This document shows positions 52,220 to 61,748 of a stretch of 64,000 nucleotides of DNA, in pieces (positions within the stretch are counted from its first letter, which is position 1; each line of letters begins with the position of its first letter). A program made the position numbers and the translations under genes. The notes below the pieces were generated by a model that did no database searches, was not told the DNA's origin, and worked only from the letters and a program-made list of their open reading frames with translations. This stretch comes from Inquilinus sp. Marseille-Q2685 (GTDB lineage: Bacteria; Pseudomonadota; Alphaproteobacteria; DSM-16000; Inquilinaceae), in assembly GCF_916619195.1 (NCBI RefSeq), contig NZ_CAKAKL010000001.1, forward strand, positions 1,797,540 to 1,861,539, given 5' to 3'.

Positions 52220-53188
52220 ATGACGAGTGCCCAGATCCGCCAATCGATGACCGATCGTTCGGTGAATTCCCGTCCGGTCCTTGCCCGCCTCCCGCTGTTT
52301 CGCACCCTGCGGGACGGCAGCGGCTTCGACGTCGCGCTGGTGCTGTGCGCGGTCGGCTACCTGCTGGTCTTCGCCGCCTTCCCGCTGGTCTACACGCTGG
52401 TGATGTCGCTGCAGCAGGTCGACATGTTCTCGCTGGCCTCCTTCGACCGGCCTTTCGTCGGGCTGGACAACTACCGCGACGTGTTCACGCGGCCGGAGGC
52501 GCTGCAGATCCTGAAGAACACCGTCCTGTTCGTCGTGCTGTCGATCACCTTCCAGCTGAGCATCGGCTTCGGCCTGGCGCTGTTCTTCCAGCAATCATTC
52601 CCGGGCGCGACCTATATCCGCGGCGTGTTCCTGGCCGGCTGGATCATGCCGGCGCTGGTGGTCGGCGCGATCTGGAAATGGATCTTCGCCGGCGATTTCG
52701 GCGTGCTGAACTACGCCCTGACCAGCCTGGGGCTGACCGGCGGCAAGATCTTCTGGTTGTCGGACCCGGACGTCGCCCTGTTCGCCGTGATCATCGCCAA
52801 CATCTGGCTGGGCATCCCGTTCAACATGATCCTGCTGTCGGTCGGCCTCGCGGCGATCCCGCGCGACCTGTACGAGGCGGCGCAGATCGACGGCGCCCGG
52901 GCGGGCCGGCGCTTCTTCTACATCACCCTGCCGATGATGCGGTCGACGCTGGGCGCCGTCATCGCGCTCGGCATCATCTTCACGCTGCAGCAGTTCGACC
53001 TGATCGCGGCCCTGACCAAGGGCGGCCCGGCCAATGCGTCGAACGTCGCGCAGTACTGGTCCTGGCAGATGTCGTTCGAGACCTACGAGATCTCGGCCGG
53101 CAGCGTCGTCGCCGTGCTGATGATCGCGCTGGTGATCCTGGTCGCGGCGCTCTATGTCCGCTCGACCGAACGGGAGCACGCGGCATGA
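52220..53188 (+). CDS. Sugar ABC transporter permease (MalF-type, CUT1)
   Basis: This is an inner-membrane permease of about 322 aa with six membrane segments. VFTRPEALQILKNTVLF and the EAA loop EAAQIDGARAGRRFFYITLP are family hallmarks. ATG 52220 lies five to six bases after AGGGGG; an ATG at 52247 would remove nine residues. It pairs with the next permease, which overlaps its stop. Confidence 0.92.
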   Translation: MTSAQIRQSMTDRSVNSRPVLARLPLFRTLRDGSGFDVALVLCAVGYLLVFAAFPLVYTLVMSLQQVDMFSLASFDRPFVGLDNYRDVFTRPEALQILKNTVLFVVLSITFQLSIGFGLALFFQQSFPGATYIRGVFLAGWIMPALVVGAIWKWIFAGDFGVLNYALTSLGLTGGKIFWLSDPDVALFAVIIANIWLGIPFNMILLSVGLAAIPRDLYEAAQIDGARAGRRFFYITLPMMRSTLGAVIALGIIFTLQQFDLIAALTKGGPANASNVAQYWSWQMSFETYEISAGSVVAVLMIALVILVAALYVRSTEREHAA

Positions 53189-54012
53189 GGACGGGATCGA
53201 TCAAACCCTTCGTCCTGCTCGGCCTGGCCCTGGTCTTCGCCGCGATCTACCTGTTCCCGCTGTACTGGATGTATGTGACGGCGTTCAAGTCCGGCGGCGA
53301 GATCTTCGCCTTCCCGCCGAGCTTCTGGCCGACCGACCCGCAATGGCAGTTCGGCCGGATCTTCGCCGAGCACGCGATGGACCGGTACCTCTGGAACTCG
53401 CTGCTGATCGCGATGGGCACCACGGCGCTGGCGACGCTGATCGGCACCGGCGCCGCCTATGCCCTGTCGCGCCACCGCAATGCCTGGACCGCGGTGGCGC
53501 TGTTCCTGGTGCTGATGCTGCAGGTTCTGCCGCCGTCGCTGATGGTGACGCCGATCTTCGTCGCCTTCAGCCAGGTGGGACTGCTGGAGACGCCCCGCGC
53601 GGCCGTGGTGCTGGCCCAGACCGCCAAGGTGCTGCCGCTCTACATCGTGCTGTGCCGGTCGACCTTCCTGCAGGTGCCGCGCGAGCTGGAGGATGCGGCG
53701 CGGGTGGACGGCGCCTCGCGCATCGGCGCCTTCCTGCGGATCATGATCCCCCTCGCCCGCAACGGCATCCTGGTGGTGTCGGTGCTGATCTTCCTGCAGT
53801 CCTTCGGCGAATACGTGTATTCGCGCTCGCTGATCGCGGCGGAAAACCTGCAGACCGCGACGGTCGGCCTGTCCTCCTTCATGGGCCCGAACACCAACGA
53901 CTGGGGCGGGACCATGACCTATGCCGCGATCTACGTGACCCCGATCCTGGTCGTCTTCGCCCTGCTGCAGCGCCGGATCGTCAGTGGGCTGACGGCCGGG
54001 GCGCTGAAGTAA
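53185..54012 (+). CDS. Sugar ABC transporter permease (MalG-type, CUT1)
   Basis: This is an inner-membrane permease of 275 aa. LFPLYWMYVTAFKSGGEIF at the start and DAARVDGASRIGAFLRIMIP as EAA loop are typical of MalG-type proteins. ATGA overlap with the MalF-type gene. No ATPase follows, so the system must use an MsmK/UgpC-type ATPase encoded elsewhere. Its 3' end overlaps the convergent TctA gene tail to tail by 32 bases. Confidence 0.93.
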   Translation: MRTGSIKPFVLLGLALVFAAIYLFPLYWMYVTAFKSGGEIFAFPPSFWPTDPQWQFGRIFAEHAMDRYLWNSLLIAMGTTALATLIGTGAAYALSRHRNAWTAVALFLVLMLQVLPPSLMVTPIFVAFSQVGLLETPRAAVVLAQTAKVLPLYIVLCRSTFLQVPRELEDAARVDGASRIGAFLRIMIPLARNGILVVSVLIFLQSFGEYVYSRSLIAAENLQTATVGLSSFMGPNTNDWGGTMTYAAIYVTPILVVFALLQRRIVSGLTAGALK

Positions 54013-55486
54013 CGGCGCGACGGAGTCCGGCCAGCAGGACCAGCGCCCAGATCGCCACCGCCAGCGCCCCGAGCGTGCCGGCGATCGGCCGCTCGAAGAA
54101 GGCCAGCAGGTTGCCGTCGGCCTTGATCATCGAGGTGAAGAAGTGGTCCTCGAGCATCGGCCCGAGGATCAGGCCCAGGATCAGCGGCGCCACCGGGAAT
54201 CCGTTCTCCTCCATCACGAAGCCGATCACGCCGAACACCAGGATCACCAGCACGCCGAGCAGCGAGTTCTCGATCGCGAAGGCGCCGACGATGCAGAACA
54301 TCAGGATCGTCGGGCTCAGCAGGCTGCGCGGCAGCAGCAGGATCTGCCGTGCCGCCCGGATGGTGGCGAGGCCGAGCGGGATCATCACGATGTTCGCCAG
54401 GATGAAGATCAGGAAGATGGCGTACATCTGCGGCGCCTGCTCGATGAACAGGGTCGGCCCCGGATTCAGCCCCTTCAGGTAGAGGACGCCGATGGCGATC
54501 GCGGTGATCGAATCCCCGGGAATGCCGAAGACCAGCGCCGGCACCCATGCGCCGGCCAGGGCCGAGTTGTTGGCCGAGCCGCTTTCGATGATGCCCTCGA
54601 CATGGCCGGTGCCGAACTTCTCCGGCGTCTTCGAGAAGCGCTTGGACACGGCATAGGACATCCAGGCGGCGATGTCGGCCCCCGCGCCCGGCAGGATGCC
54701 GACGATGGTGCCGAGCACGCTGCCGCGCAGGAAGCCGAGCGGATATGTCATCAGCAGCTTCACCTGGCCGGCCAGGACGTTGCCCGTGGGCCGGCGCGCC
54801 ACCTCGACCGGCTGGCGCACGGCCAGGACGGCGCGCATCACCTCGGACACGGCGAACAGGCCGACCATGACATTGATGGCGTTGATACCGCCCATCAGGT
54901 CGACGCTGCCGAAGGTGAAGCGCGGCACGCCGGCCGGGTTCTGCAGCCCGATGCAGGAGATGAAGAGGCCGAGCAGCAGCGCCGCGATGCCCTTCGTCAC
55001 CTGGGCGCCGGAGATGAAGACGGCGCAGGACAGGCCCAGCAGCACCAGCCAGAAATACTCGAAGGAGCTGAAGTTCAGCGCGAAATCGGCCAGGGCCGGC
55101 GCCGCCACGATCAGCACCGCCGTGCCGAACAGCCCGCCGAGCGCGGAGAAGAACAGCCCGGCGCCGAGCGCCGTCTCCGCCCGCCCGCTGCGGGTCATGG
55201 CGTAGGCTTCGTCGGTATAGGCGGCCGAGGCCGGGGTGCCGGGCATGCGCAGCAGGCAGCCCGGGATGTCGCCGGAGAAGATCGCCATCGCCGTGGCGGT
55301 GACGATCGCCGCCACCGCCGGGATAGGCGGCATGAAGAAGGTGACCGGGATCAGCAGCGCCGTCGCCATGGTCGCGGTCAGTCCCGGGATGGCCCCTACC
55401 AGCATGCCGTAGACGGCCGACCCGGCGATCACCGCCAGGACATAGGGATCGAGCACGAGCTCGAAAGCCTGCAACAGGTCTGTCAT
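53981..55486 (-). CDS. Tripartite tricarboxylate transporter, large membrane subunit (TctA)
   Basis: This is an inner-membrane protein of 501 aa with about twelve hydrophobic segments. The duplicated TctA hallmarks GAIPGLTATMATALLIPVTF and GILPGAGADIAAWMSYAVSKRFS are present, as is IESGSANNSALAGAWVPALVFGIPGDS. With TctB and TctC it imports citrate or another carboxylate using the ion gradient. It is the last gene of the leftward tct set. Confidence 0.95.
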   Translation of the reverse strand: MTDLLQAFELVLDPYVLAVIAGSAVYGMLVGAIPGLTATMATALLIPVTFFMPPIPAVAAIVTATAMAIFSGDIPGCLLRMPGTPASAAYTDEAYAMTRSGRAETALGAGLFFSALGGLFGTAVLIVAAPALADFALNFSSFEYFWLVLLGLSCAVFISGAQVTKGIAALLLGLFISCIGLQNPAGVPRFTFGSVDLMGGINAINVMVGLFAVSEVMRAVLAVRQPVEVARRPTGNVLAGQVKLLMTYPLGFLRGSVLGTIVGILPGAGADIAAWMSYAVSKRFSKTPEKFGTGHVEGIIESGSANNSALAGAWVPALVFGIPGDSITAIAIGVLYLKGLNPGPTLFIEQAPQMYAIFLIFILANIVMIPLGLATIRAARQILLLPRSLLSPTILMFCIVGAFAIENSLLGVLVILVFGVIGFVMEENGFPVAPLILGLILGPMLEDHFFTSMIKADGNLLAFFERPIAGTLGALAVAIWALVLLAGLRRAVTSAPRPSAH

Positions 55487-55490
55487 CGCA

Positions 55491-55958
55491 TCACCCCAGG
55501 AGCAGGCCGAGCCAGCCCCGGGGCAGCGGCACCCGCAGCCCCTGGGCGAAGCCGAGATAGAGGCCGACGGCCATCACCGCGGCGAATGCCGCCGCGGTCA
55601 CGAGCCGGGCGCCGAGCGTCGCTGCCAGCGCCAGCAGGAGAACGAAGGCGGTCGGCACGAAGCCGATCTGGTCGGCCGCCAGGATGTAGACGGCCGGCGC
55701 CGCAAGGGTCAGGGCCAGGTCGCGCCAGCAGCGCGGCGAGCGCGCCCAGTCGCTGAGGCTGAGCGCCGGGCTGCGCTGGCGCAGCCCGGACAGGATCAGC
55801 GGCAGCGCGGTGACCGCCAGCGCCACGCCGATGACGAGCGGGAACGACCCCGCCCCGAAGGCCTGGCCCGGCATGGGCGGATGCCCGGCCGCGGCCCAGG
55901 CGATGGCGATGCCGGCCAGCAGCAGGACGGCACCGAAGATCGCGTCGTTGAAGCGCAC
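55491..55958 (-). CDS. Tripartite tricarboxylate transporter, small membrane subunit (TctB)
   Basis: This is an inner-membrane protein of 155 aa with four hydrophobic segments, the usual TctB layout (AIFGAVLLLAGIAIAWAA at the start, RVPLPRGWLGLLLG at the end). A GTG start at 55958 lies eight bases past the TctC stop. Sequence is poorly conserved in the family; position between TctC and TctA is strong support. Confidence 0.92.
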   Translation of the reverse strand: MRFNDAIFGAVLLLAGIAIAWAAAGHPPMPGQAFGAGSFPLVIGVALAVTALPLILSGLRQRSPALSLSDWARSPRCWRDLALTLAAPAVYILAADQIGFVPTAFVLLLALAATLGARLVTAAAFAAVMAVGLYLGFAQGLRVPLPRGWLGLLLG

Positions 55959-55965
55959 GGGACGG

Positions 55966-56937
55966 CTACTGCTTGGCGAGGCCGGTGGCCTTCATCACCT
56001 CGCCGAGGGCGTCGTTCGAGGTCTTCATATAGGCCGCGAACTCGCCGCCCAGCGCCACCTTGGTGCCGAAGCCGCGGGACTTCACCATCTCCTGGTACTC
56101 GGCGCTCTGGACGATCTTGCCGATGATCTCGGTCAGCTTCTTCGTCACGTCCTCCGGCATGCCCTTGGGCCCGCCGACGCCGCGCCAGGCGCCCATGGTC
56201 CAGCCGCTGCCGGTCACGCTCTTCAGCGTCGGCACGTCCGGATAGAGCGAGCTCGGCTCCGCATCCATGATCGCCAGCGCCCTGACCTTGCCGGCGTCGA
56301 TCAGCGAGCGCGCCTCCGGCAGCGACACCGGGGTCAGGTCGACGCCGCCGGCGACGAGGTCCTGCAGCCCCGGCGCCGCCCCCTGGCTGGGCACCCAGGT
56401 CACCGCCGCAGGATCGAGTCCGGCGTCGCGCAGCATGCCGGCCAGAGCCAGGTGCCAGATGCCGCCCTGCCCGGTGCCGGAAGCCTTGAGCTTGCCGGGA
56501 TTGGCCTTGGCCGCCTCCAGCAGCGCCTTGAGGTCGCCATGCGGAGAGTCGGCCGCCACCTCGATCGCCGCCGGGTCGGCGTTGATCAGCGCCAGCGGCG
56601 TGTAGCTCTCCCAGGTCAGGTCGGTCAGGCCCTGCCAGTGCATCATGTTGATCTCGACCGTCAGCGTGCCGATGGTATAGCCGTCGGCCGCGGCGGTCGC
56701 GATCGCGGTGTGGCCGACCACGCCGCTGCCGCCGGTGCGGTTCACGACATTGACCGGCTGTCCCAGCTCCTTCTCCAGGAACGAGGCGAGGATGCGGGAG
56801 ACGGCGTCGGTGCCGCCGCCGGCCGCCCAGGGCACGATGTAGGTGATCGGCCGCTCCGGCCATTCGGCCTGGGCGGCGGGCGCCGCGACGGCGGCCAGCA
56901 CGACGCCGGCGAGGCCGGCGATCACGGTCTTGAGCAT
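55966..56937 (-). CDS. Tripartite tricarboxylate transporter substrate-binding protein (TctC/Bug family)
   Basis: This is a periplasmic binding protein of 323 aa. The signal peptide ends AAQAE, and the mature start WPERPITYIVPWAAGGGTDAVSR is the Bug signature, with two beta strands and the carboxylate-binding loop. The ATG 56937 follows AAGGGGGAAA. The C-terminal stretch KGMPEDVTKKLTEII is also typical. Ligand not predictable; the neighbouring aldolase hints at a hydroxy- or keto-acid. Confidence 0.94.
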   Translation of the reverse strand: MLKTVIAGLAGVVLAAVAAPAAQAEWPERPITYIVPWAAGGGTDAVSRILASFLEKELGQPVNVVNRTGGSGVVGHTAIATAAADGYTIGTLTVEINMMHWQGLTDLTWESYTPLALINADPAAIEVAADSPHGDLKALLEAAKANPGKLKASGTGQGGIWHLALAGMLRDAGLDPAAVTWVPSQGAAPGLQDLVAGGVDLTPVSLPEARSLIDAGKVRALAIMDAEPSSLYPDVPTLKSVTGSGWTMGAWRGVGGPKGMPEDVTKKLTEIIGKIVQSAEYQEMVKSRGFGTKVALGGEFAAYMKTSNDALGEVMKATGLAKQ

Positions 56938-57007
56938 GGTTTCCCCCTTCTGTTTGATGGCTGTCTGGTCCGCCCCGGTCTTGGTGCCGGGTTCAGCATG
57001 GCGACGG

Positions 57008-57814
57008 TCAGTAGCCGCCGCCCTTGGCTCCCTTCCCCGCGCCTTCGCGGTAGGCCCTGTACGCGGCCACCGAATCCGAGGCCGCCTGGCGCAGATAGGG
57101 CACATCGCCGCCGCCCGTCACCATCCGGTAGCCGCGGTCGAACAGCTCGGCCCAGGTCGAAGCGCTGCTGGGCACGGTGCCGAGCGGCGTGCCGGTCGGC
57201 CGCACCGCGTCCTCGATCTGCTTCACCAGGTCCTGCACCCGCGGGTCGTGCAGCTGCTCCAGCAGGCCGATCGAGCCGCCGAGGTCGTTGACCCCGATGA
57301 ACACCATGTCGATGCCGTCGACCCGGGCGATCGCCGCGGCCTCCGGCACCGCGTCCTTGGATTCGATCTGGGCCAGCAGCAGCAGGTTGTCGTTGGCCTT
57401 GCGCATGTAGTCCGGCTCGAAGCCGTAGGTCGAGGCGCGCACCGCGCCGGCGGCGTAGCCGCGGCGGCCGGCCGGCGGGTAGCGGCAGGCGCGCACCAGC
57501 GCCTCGGCCTCGGCCGCGCTCTCGATCATCGGCACCATCAGGCTGTCGGCGCCGGCGTCCAGCACGCGCTTCAGCCAGACCGGGTCATGCGCCGGCACCC
57601 GCACCACCGCCGGCGTGTCCGACGCCTGCACCGCGCGCAGCAGGTCGATGGTGTCGTCGATGCCGCCGGGCCCGTGCTCGGTGTCCAGGATGACGAAGTC
57701 GAAGCCGGCATGGGCCATGATCTCCGCCACCGTGGGCGAGCCGCTGCCGACCCAGGCGCCGAACAGCTGGTCGCCGCGGCGCAGCCGTTCCTTCAGCCGG
57801 TTGGGGCGAAACAT
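57008..57814 (-). CDS. HpcH/HpaI-family aldolase
   Basis: This is a soluble class II (metal-dependent) aldolase of 268 aa. [22 protein letters not shown], the metal ligands Glu in AQIESKDAV and Asp in GVNDLGG, and [17 protein letters not shown] identify the family, which cleaves 2-keto-4-hydroxy acids to pyruvate plus an aldehyde. It lies upstream of and in line with TctCBA and is probably cotranscribed, so it may act on the imported acid or on a product derived from it. Confidence 0.9.
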   Translation of the reverse strand: MFRPNRLKERLRRGDQLFGAWVGSGSPTVAEIMAHAGFDFVILDTEHGPGGIDDTIDLLRAVQASDTPAVVRVPAHDPVWLKRVLDAGADSLMVPMIESAAEAEALVRACRYPPAGRRGYAAGAVRASTYGFEPDYMRKANDNLLLLAQIESKDAVPEAAAIARVDGIDMVFIGVNDLGGSIGLLEQLHDPRVQDLVKQIEDAVRPTGTPLGTVPSSASTWAELFDRGYRMVTGGGDVPYLRQAASDSVAAYRAYREGAGKGAKGGGY

Positions 57815-57944
57815 TCCGGGACGATCCTCCTATGGTTGGGGGGAGTGTACGCACCCCTTGTTATGTCCGACAACAGGCCAGCATGGCCGCCCGGATCATC
57901 CGTCGGTTTTCCCGGCGCCGATCCCTCCCTATATTCTGCCCGCC

Positions 57945-59072
57945 ATGAACTCACTCGGTTTCGACAAGCCCCCGGCCGCGACGCGGGTCGTGGTCGCCAT
58001 GTCCGGCGGCGTGGACAGCTCCGTCGTCGCGGCCCAGCTTGCCGAGCAGGGCTACGACGTGGTCGGCATCACGCTGCAGCTCTACGACCACGGCATCGCC
58101 ATCCAGAAGAAGGGCGCCTGCTGCGCCGGGGCCGACATCTACGACGCCCGCACCGTGGCCGACCGCATCGGCTTCCCGCATTACGTGCTGGACTATGAGA
58201 GCCGCTTCGGCCAGGCGGTGATGGACGATTTCGCCGACAGCTACCTGCGCGGCGAGACGCCGATCCCCTGCATCCGCTGCAACCAGAAGGTCAAGTTCCG
58301 CGACCTGATGGAGACCGCGCGGGACCTGGGCGCCGACTGCCTGGCCACCGGCCACTATGTCCGCCGGGTCGAGGGGCCGCGGGGGCCTGAGCTGCACCGC
58401 GCGATCGATCCGGCCAAGGACCAGAGCTACTTCCTGTTCGCGACCACGCCCGAGCAGCTGGAATTTCTTCGCTTCCCCCTCGGCGGCAACAGCAAGGCCG
58501 AGACCCGGGCCGAGGCGGTGCGCCTGGGCCTGGTCGTCGCCGACAAGCCGGACAGCCAGGACATCTGCTTCGTGCCCGAGGGCCGCTATGGCGAGGTGGT
58601 GGCGCGGCTGCGCCCCGGCGCGGTCGGGCCTGGCGAGATCGTGCATCTCGACGGCACCGTGCTGGGCCGGCACCAGGGCATCGTCCACTACACCATCGGC
58701 CAGCGGAAGGGCCTGGGCATCGGCGGTCGCCAGTCCAATGACGAGCCGCTCTACGTCGTCCGGCTCGATCCCGAGGCGAAGCGCGTCATCGTCGGCCCCT
58801 GGTCGGCCCTGGCGCGGCACAGCGTCGCCCTGACCGAGCTGAACTGGCTGGACGCGGCCCCCGGCCCCGAGGGCCGGGTGGTCGAGGCCAAGCTGCGATC
58901 CGCCCAGGCGCCGGTGCCGGCGACGGTGCGGCTGACCGGCCCGGGAGAGGCGGTGCTGGAGCTGCATGCGCCGCAGCACGGGGTGGCGCCGGGCCAGGCC
59001 GCCGTGCTTTATGACGGCGACCGCGTGCTCGGCGGCGGCTTCATCGCCCGGGCCGAGCGCGCCGCCGCCTGA
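57945..59072 (+). CDS. mnmA: tRNA-specific 2-thiouridylase
   Basis: This is a cytoplasmic enzyme of 375 aa that places sulfur at U34 of tRNA Lys, Glu and Gln. The PP-loop [11 protein letters not shown] binds ATP (about residues 17-27). Catalytic cysteines are C112 (in [10 protein letters not shown]) and C208 (in DICFVPEG). GHYVRR and the C-terminal beta-barrel with [10 protein letters not shown] are present. It is a housekeeping gene; the next gene follows by 30 bases. Confidence 0.97.
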   Translation: MNSLGFDKPPAATRVVVAMSGGVDSSVVAAQLAEQGYDVVGITLQLYDHGIAIQKKGACCAGADIYDARTVADRIGFPHYVLDYESRFGQAVMDDFADSYLRGETPIPCIRCNQKVKFRDLMETARDLGADCLATGHYVRRVEGPRGPELHRAIDPAKDQSYFLFATTPEQLEFLRFPLGGNSKAETRAEAVRLGLVVADKPDSQDICFVPEGRYGEVVARLRPGAVGPGEIVHLDGTVLGRHQGIVHYTIGQRKGLGIGGRQSNDEPLYVVRLDPEAKRVIVGPWSALARHSVALTELNWLDAAPGPEGRVVEAKLRSAQAPVPATVRLTGPGEAVLELHAPQHGVAPGQAAVLYDGDRVLGGGFIARAERAAA

Positions 59073-59102
59073 TCGAAGCCCGGACAGAAAGGACCCTTGC
59101 CC

Positions 59103-59405
59103 ATGTCGCTCGACGCCCTCGCCGAAGCCGTGCGCGGCCGCGCTGCCAGCGGCCCCGCGCTCGACGCCCGCGTCAAGTTCGACCTCGGCGCCGACGGCTT
59201 CATCGTGCTCGACGGCACCGGCCCCGCGCCCGCGGTGTCGATCGGCGACGCCCCGGCCGACGTGACCTTGAGCATGAAGGCGGAGACGCTGCGGCGGATG
59301 GTCGAGGGCTCGCTGAGCCCGACCATGGCCTACATGACCGGCAAGATCAAAGCCAACGGCTCGCTGACCGTCGGCATGAAGCTGGCCGCACTGCTGGACG
59401 ACTGA
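59103..59405 (+). CDS. SCP2 sterol-binding domain protein
   Basis: This is a soluble 100-aa protein consisting of one SCP2 domain: VKFDLGADGFIVLDGTGPAP, DVTLSMKAETLRRMVEGSLSP and YMTGKIKANGSLTVGMKLAALL. Such single-domain proteins carry lipids or fatty acyl groups. ATG 59103 is just after a weak AAGGACC site. It may be cotranscribed with mnmA. Confidence 0.92.
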   Translation: MSLDALAEAVRGRAASGPALDARVKFDLGADGFIVLDGTGPAPAVSIGDAPADVTLSMKAETLRRMVEGSLSPTMAYMTGKIKANGSLTVGMKLAALLDD

Positions 59406-59504
59406 GGACCGCCCCCCTCCGACACTTCGACGGACACCGCAGCGTCGGCGCGCGACACGCGCCCGCGCGCGGGGCATGGTGGGCCGGCAACCGAGGAGGC
59501 CCCC

Positions 59505-60419
59505 ATGCCCGCCGACCGCGCCGCGCCGCCCGTCGTCGACTATCTGCTGCTGGCGCTGCTGGCCACGGTCTGGGGCGCGTCCTACAGCTTCATCAAGCTC
59601 GGCGTCGCCACCATCCCGCCGGTGACGCTGATCGCGGCGCGAACCCTGATCGCCGGCGTCCTCCTGCTGCTGGTGCTGCGGCTGCGCGGCGTCCGCATGC
59701 CGACCGATGCCCGGACCTGGCGGCTGCTCGCGGTCCAGGCGCTGGTCAACAGCACCATCCCCTTCGTCCTGATCGCCTGGGCCGAGACCGAGATCGATGC
59801 CGGCCTGGCGGCGATCCTGAACTCGACCTCGCCGATCTTCACCTTCCTGCTCACCTGGGCGGTCACCCGGCACGAGGCGGTGACCGGCCGCAAGCTGTTC
59901 GGCATCGCCGCCGGAGTCGCCGGCATCACCCTGGTGATCGGCCTCGACGCCCTGTCCGGCGCCGGGCGGCAGCTTCTGCCGCAGCTGGCGATCGTGGCGG
60001 CCACGGTGTGCTACGGCATCGCCGCCATCTTCGGCCGCCACTTCAGGGGGCTGGACCCGATGGTGCCGGCCGCCGGGTCGATGCTGTCCGGCGCCGCCAT
60101 GCTGATCCCGCTGAGCCTGGTGCTGGACCGGCCCTGGGCGCTGTCGCCCTCCGCCGCCTCGCTCGGCGCGCTGGCCGGCCTGGCCGTGGTCTCGACCGCC
60201 CTGGCCTTCGTCCTCTACTTCCGCCTGATCGCCTCGCTCGGCTCGGTCGCGACCATGGCGCAGGCCTATCTGCGGGTGCCGGTCGGGGTGGCGATCGGCG
60301 TCGTCTTCCTGGGAGAGACCCTGGCCCCGACGGCGCTGTCCGGTCTGGTGCTGGTGGTGATCGGGGTCGCCGCCATGACCCTGCCGGGGCGGCCGCGGGC
60401 GAGGCCCAAGCCCGCTTAG
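59505..60419 (+). CDS. EamA/DMT-family transporter
   Basis: This is a 304-aa inner-membrane protein with ten hydrophobic segments in two EamA repeats (LLALLATVWGASYSFIKLGVATIPP and AATVCYGIAAIFGRHF), with GALAGLAVVSTALAFVLYFRLIA and GVVFLGETLAP in the second repeat. Drug/metabolite exporters of this type move amino acids or metabolites; substrate unknown. It has GAGGAGG before the ATG. It ends tail to tail with the protease gene, sharing four bases. Confidence 0.93.
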   Translation: MPADRAAPPVVDYLLLALLATVWGASYSFIKLGVATIPPVTLIAARTLIAGVLLLLVLRLRGVRMPTDARTWRLLAVQALVNSTIPFVLIAWAETEIDAGLAAILNSTSPIFTFLLTWAVTRHEAVTGRKLFGIAAGVAGITLVIGLDALSGAGRQLLPQLAIVAATVCYGIAAIFGRHFRGLDPMVPAAGSMLSGAAMLIPLSLVLDRPWALSPSAASLGALAGLAVVSTALAFVLYFRLIASLGSVATMAQAYLRVPVGVAIGVVFLGETLAPTALSGLVLVVIGVAAMTLPGRPRARPKPA

Positions 60420-61729
60420 CTCGCCGGCGTCCCCGCCACCACCGCGGTCGGATCCTTGACCTGCAGCACCCGGGCCGCCACCGCCTTCACCTGGGCCGGC
60501 GTCACCGCATCGATCAGGCCGGGATACCTGTCGATGAAGTCGCGGCCGCGACCCGCGAGTTGCAGTGACAATACATAGGAGGCGAGGCTGTCATGCGAGG
60601 CGAAGCCCAGCGGGTAGCTGCCGATCAGGTAGCTCTTCGCCTCGGCCACCTCCTGCTCGGTCGGGCCGTCCTTCGCCAGCCGCGCGATCTCGTCCCGGAT
60701 CACCGACAGGCTCTCCCCCGCCTTGTCCGCCCGGGTGCCGGCGGTGATCAGCAGCAGCCCGGAGTGCTTGAGCTGGATGGTGTTGCTGTCGACCGAATAG
60801 GCCAGGCCGCGCTGCTCGCGCACCGCGCGGTAGAGCCGCGAGGTGAAGGTCGAGCCGCCGAGGATGTGGTTCATCACGATCGCCGGGAAATAGTCGGGAT
60901 CGTCGCGCCGCGGCGAGGGAAAGCCGAGCTGGATCGACGCCTGCGACACGCCCATCGGCACCGTCTCGGTCCCCTTGGCGGCGACCTCGATCTCCGGCAC
61001 CGGCATGCGGTCGCCGTTGGCCGGCAGGCCGCCGAAGACGCGGTCGAGCGCCGGCCCCAGCGTGGCGGCGTCGATGTCGCCGACCACGGCCAGGCGCAGC
61101 CCGTCGCGGGTGAACAGGCGGCGGCGCAGGTCCTGCAGGTCGGCGGTGCCGATCGCGGCGACGCTGTCCTTGGTGCCGACCGACGGCCGGCCATAGGGAT
61201 GGCCGGGGAAGGCGGCGGCGGACCAGCGGTCGTCGGCGATGGTGCCGGGGTCGTTCTCCTGGAAGTTCAGCTCGGCCATCCGGCCGGCCTTGATCCGGTC
61301 GAGGTCGCCCTGCGCCAGCCGCGGCTCGGCCAGGGCCAGGCGCAGCAGCTCGAAGGCGGCGTCGCGCTCGGTGGTCAGCGTCTTCAGCCGGCCGCCGCTG
61401 TAGTCCTGCGAGGTGGAGAAGCCGAGCTGGATCGAACGGTCGGCCAGGGCGGTCTTGAAGCCCGGGGCGTCGTAGGGCCCCGCCCCCTCGGTCAGCATCT
61501 CGCCCAGCAGCGAGGCCAGGCCGGCCTTGCCGTCCGGATCCTGGGCGGCGCCACCGTCGAAGGAGAAGGAGACCGTCACGGCCGGCACCGTGTGGTCCTC
61601 GACCAGCCAGGCCTCGATGCCGCCGGGGCTGACCACGCGGTCGATCGTGGTCGCGGCGGCCGGCAGCGTGGCGGCGGCGAGCAGCAGGCCGGTCAGGGCG
61701 GCGCGCAGCGGGGAAAGCAGCGGCTTCAT
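60416..61729 (-). CDS. M16-family protease-like subunit lacking the zinc motif
   Basis: This 437-aa protein has a signal peptide ending around PAAAT. M16 features are seen (GLASLLGEMLTEGAG, HPYGRPSVGTKDSV, GGSTFTSRLYRAVREQRGLAYSV), but the place of HxxEH reads SLLGE, so it is a non-catalytic partner carrying the R/Y motif. It pairs with the catalytic subunit encoded upstream, as in heterodimeric M16B peptidases. Location is probably periplasmic. Confidence 0.93.
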   Translation of the reverse strand: MKPLLSPLRAALTGLLLAAATLPAAATTIDRVVSPGGIEAWLVEDHTVPAVTVSFSFDGGAAQDPDGKAGLASLLGEMLTEGAGPYDAPGFKTALADRSIQLGFSTSQDYSGGRLKTLTTERDAAFELLRLALAEPRLAQGDLDRIKAGRMAELNFQENDPGTIADDRWSAAAFPGHPYGRPSVGTKDSVAAIGTADLQDLRRRLFTRDGLRLAVVGDIDAATLGPALDRVFGGLPANGDRMPVPEIEVAAKGTETVPMGVSQASIQLGFPSPRRDDPDYFPAIVMNHILGGSTFTSRLYRAVREQRGLAYSVDSNTIQLKHSGLLLITAGTRADKAGESLSVIRDEIARLAKDGPTEQEVAEAKSYLIGSYPLGFASHDSLASYVLSLQLAGRGRDFIDRYPGLIDAVTPAQVKAVAARVLQVKDPTAVVAGTPAS

Positions 61730-61748
61730 CGGTGTCGTCCTCGCGCGG

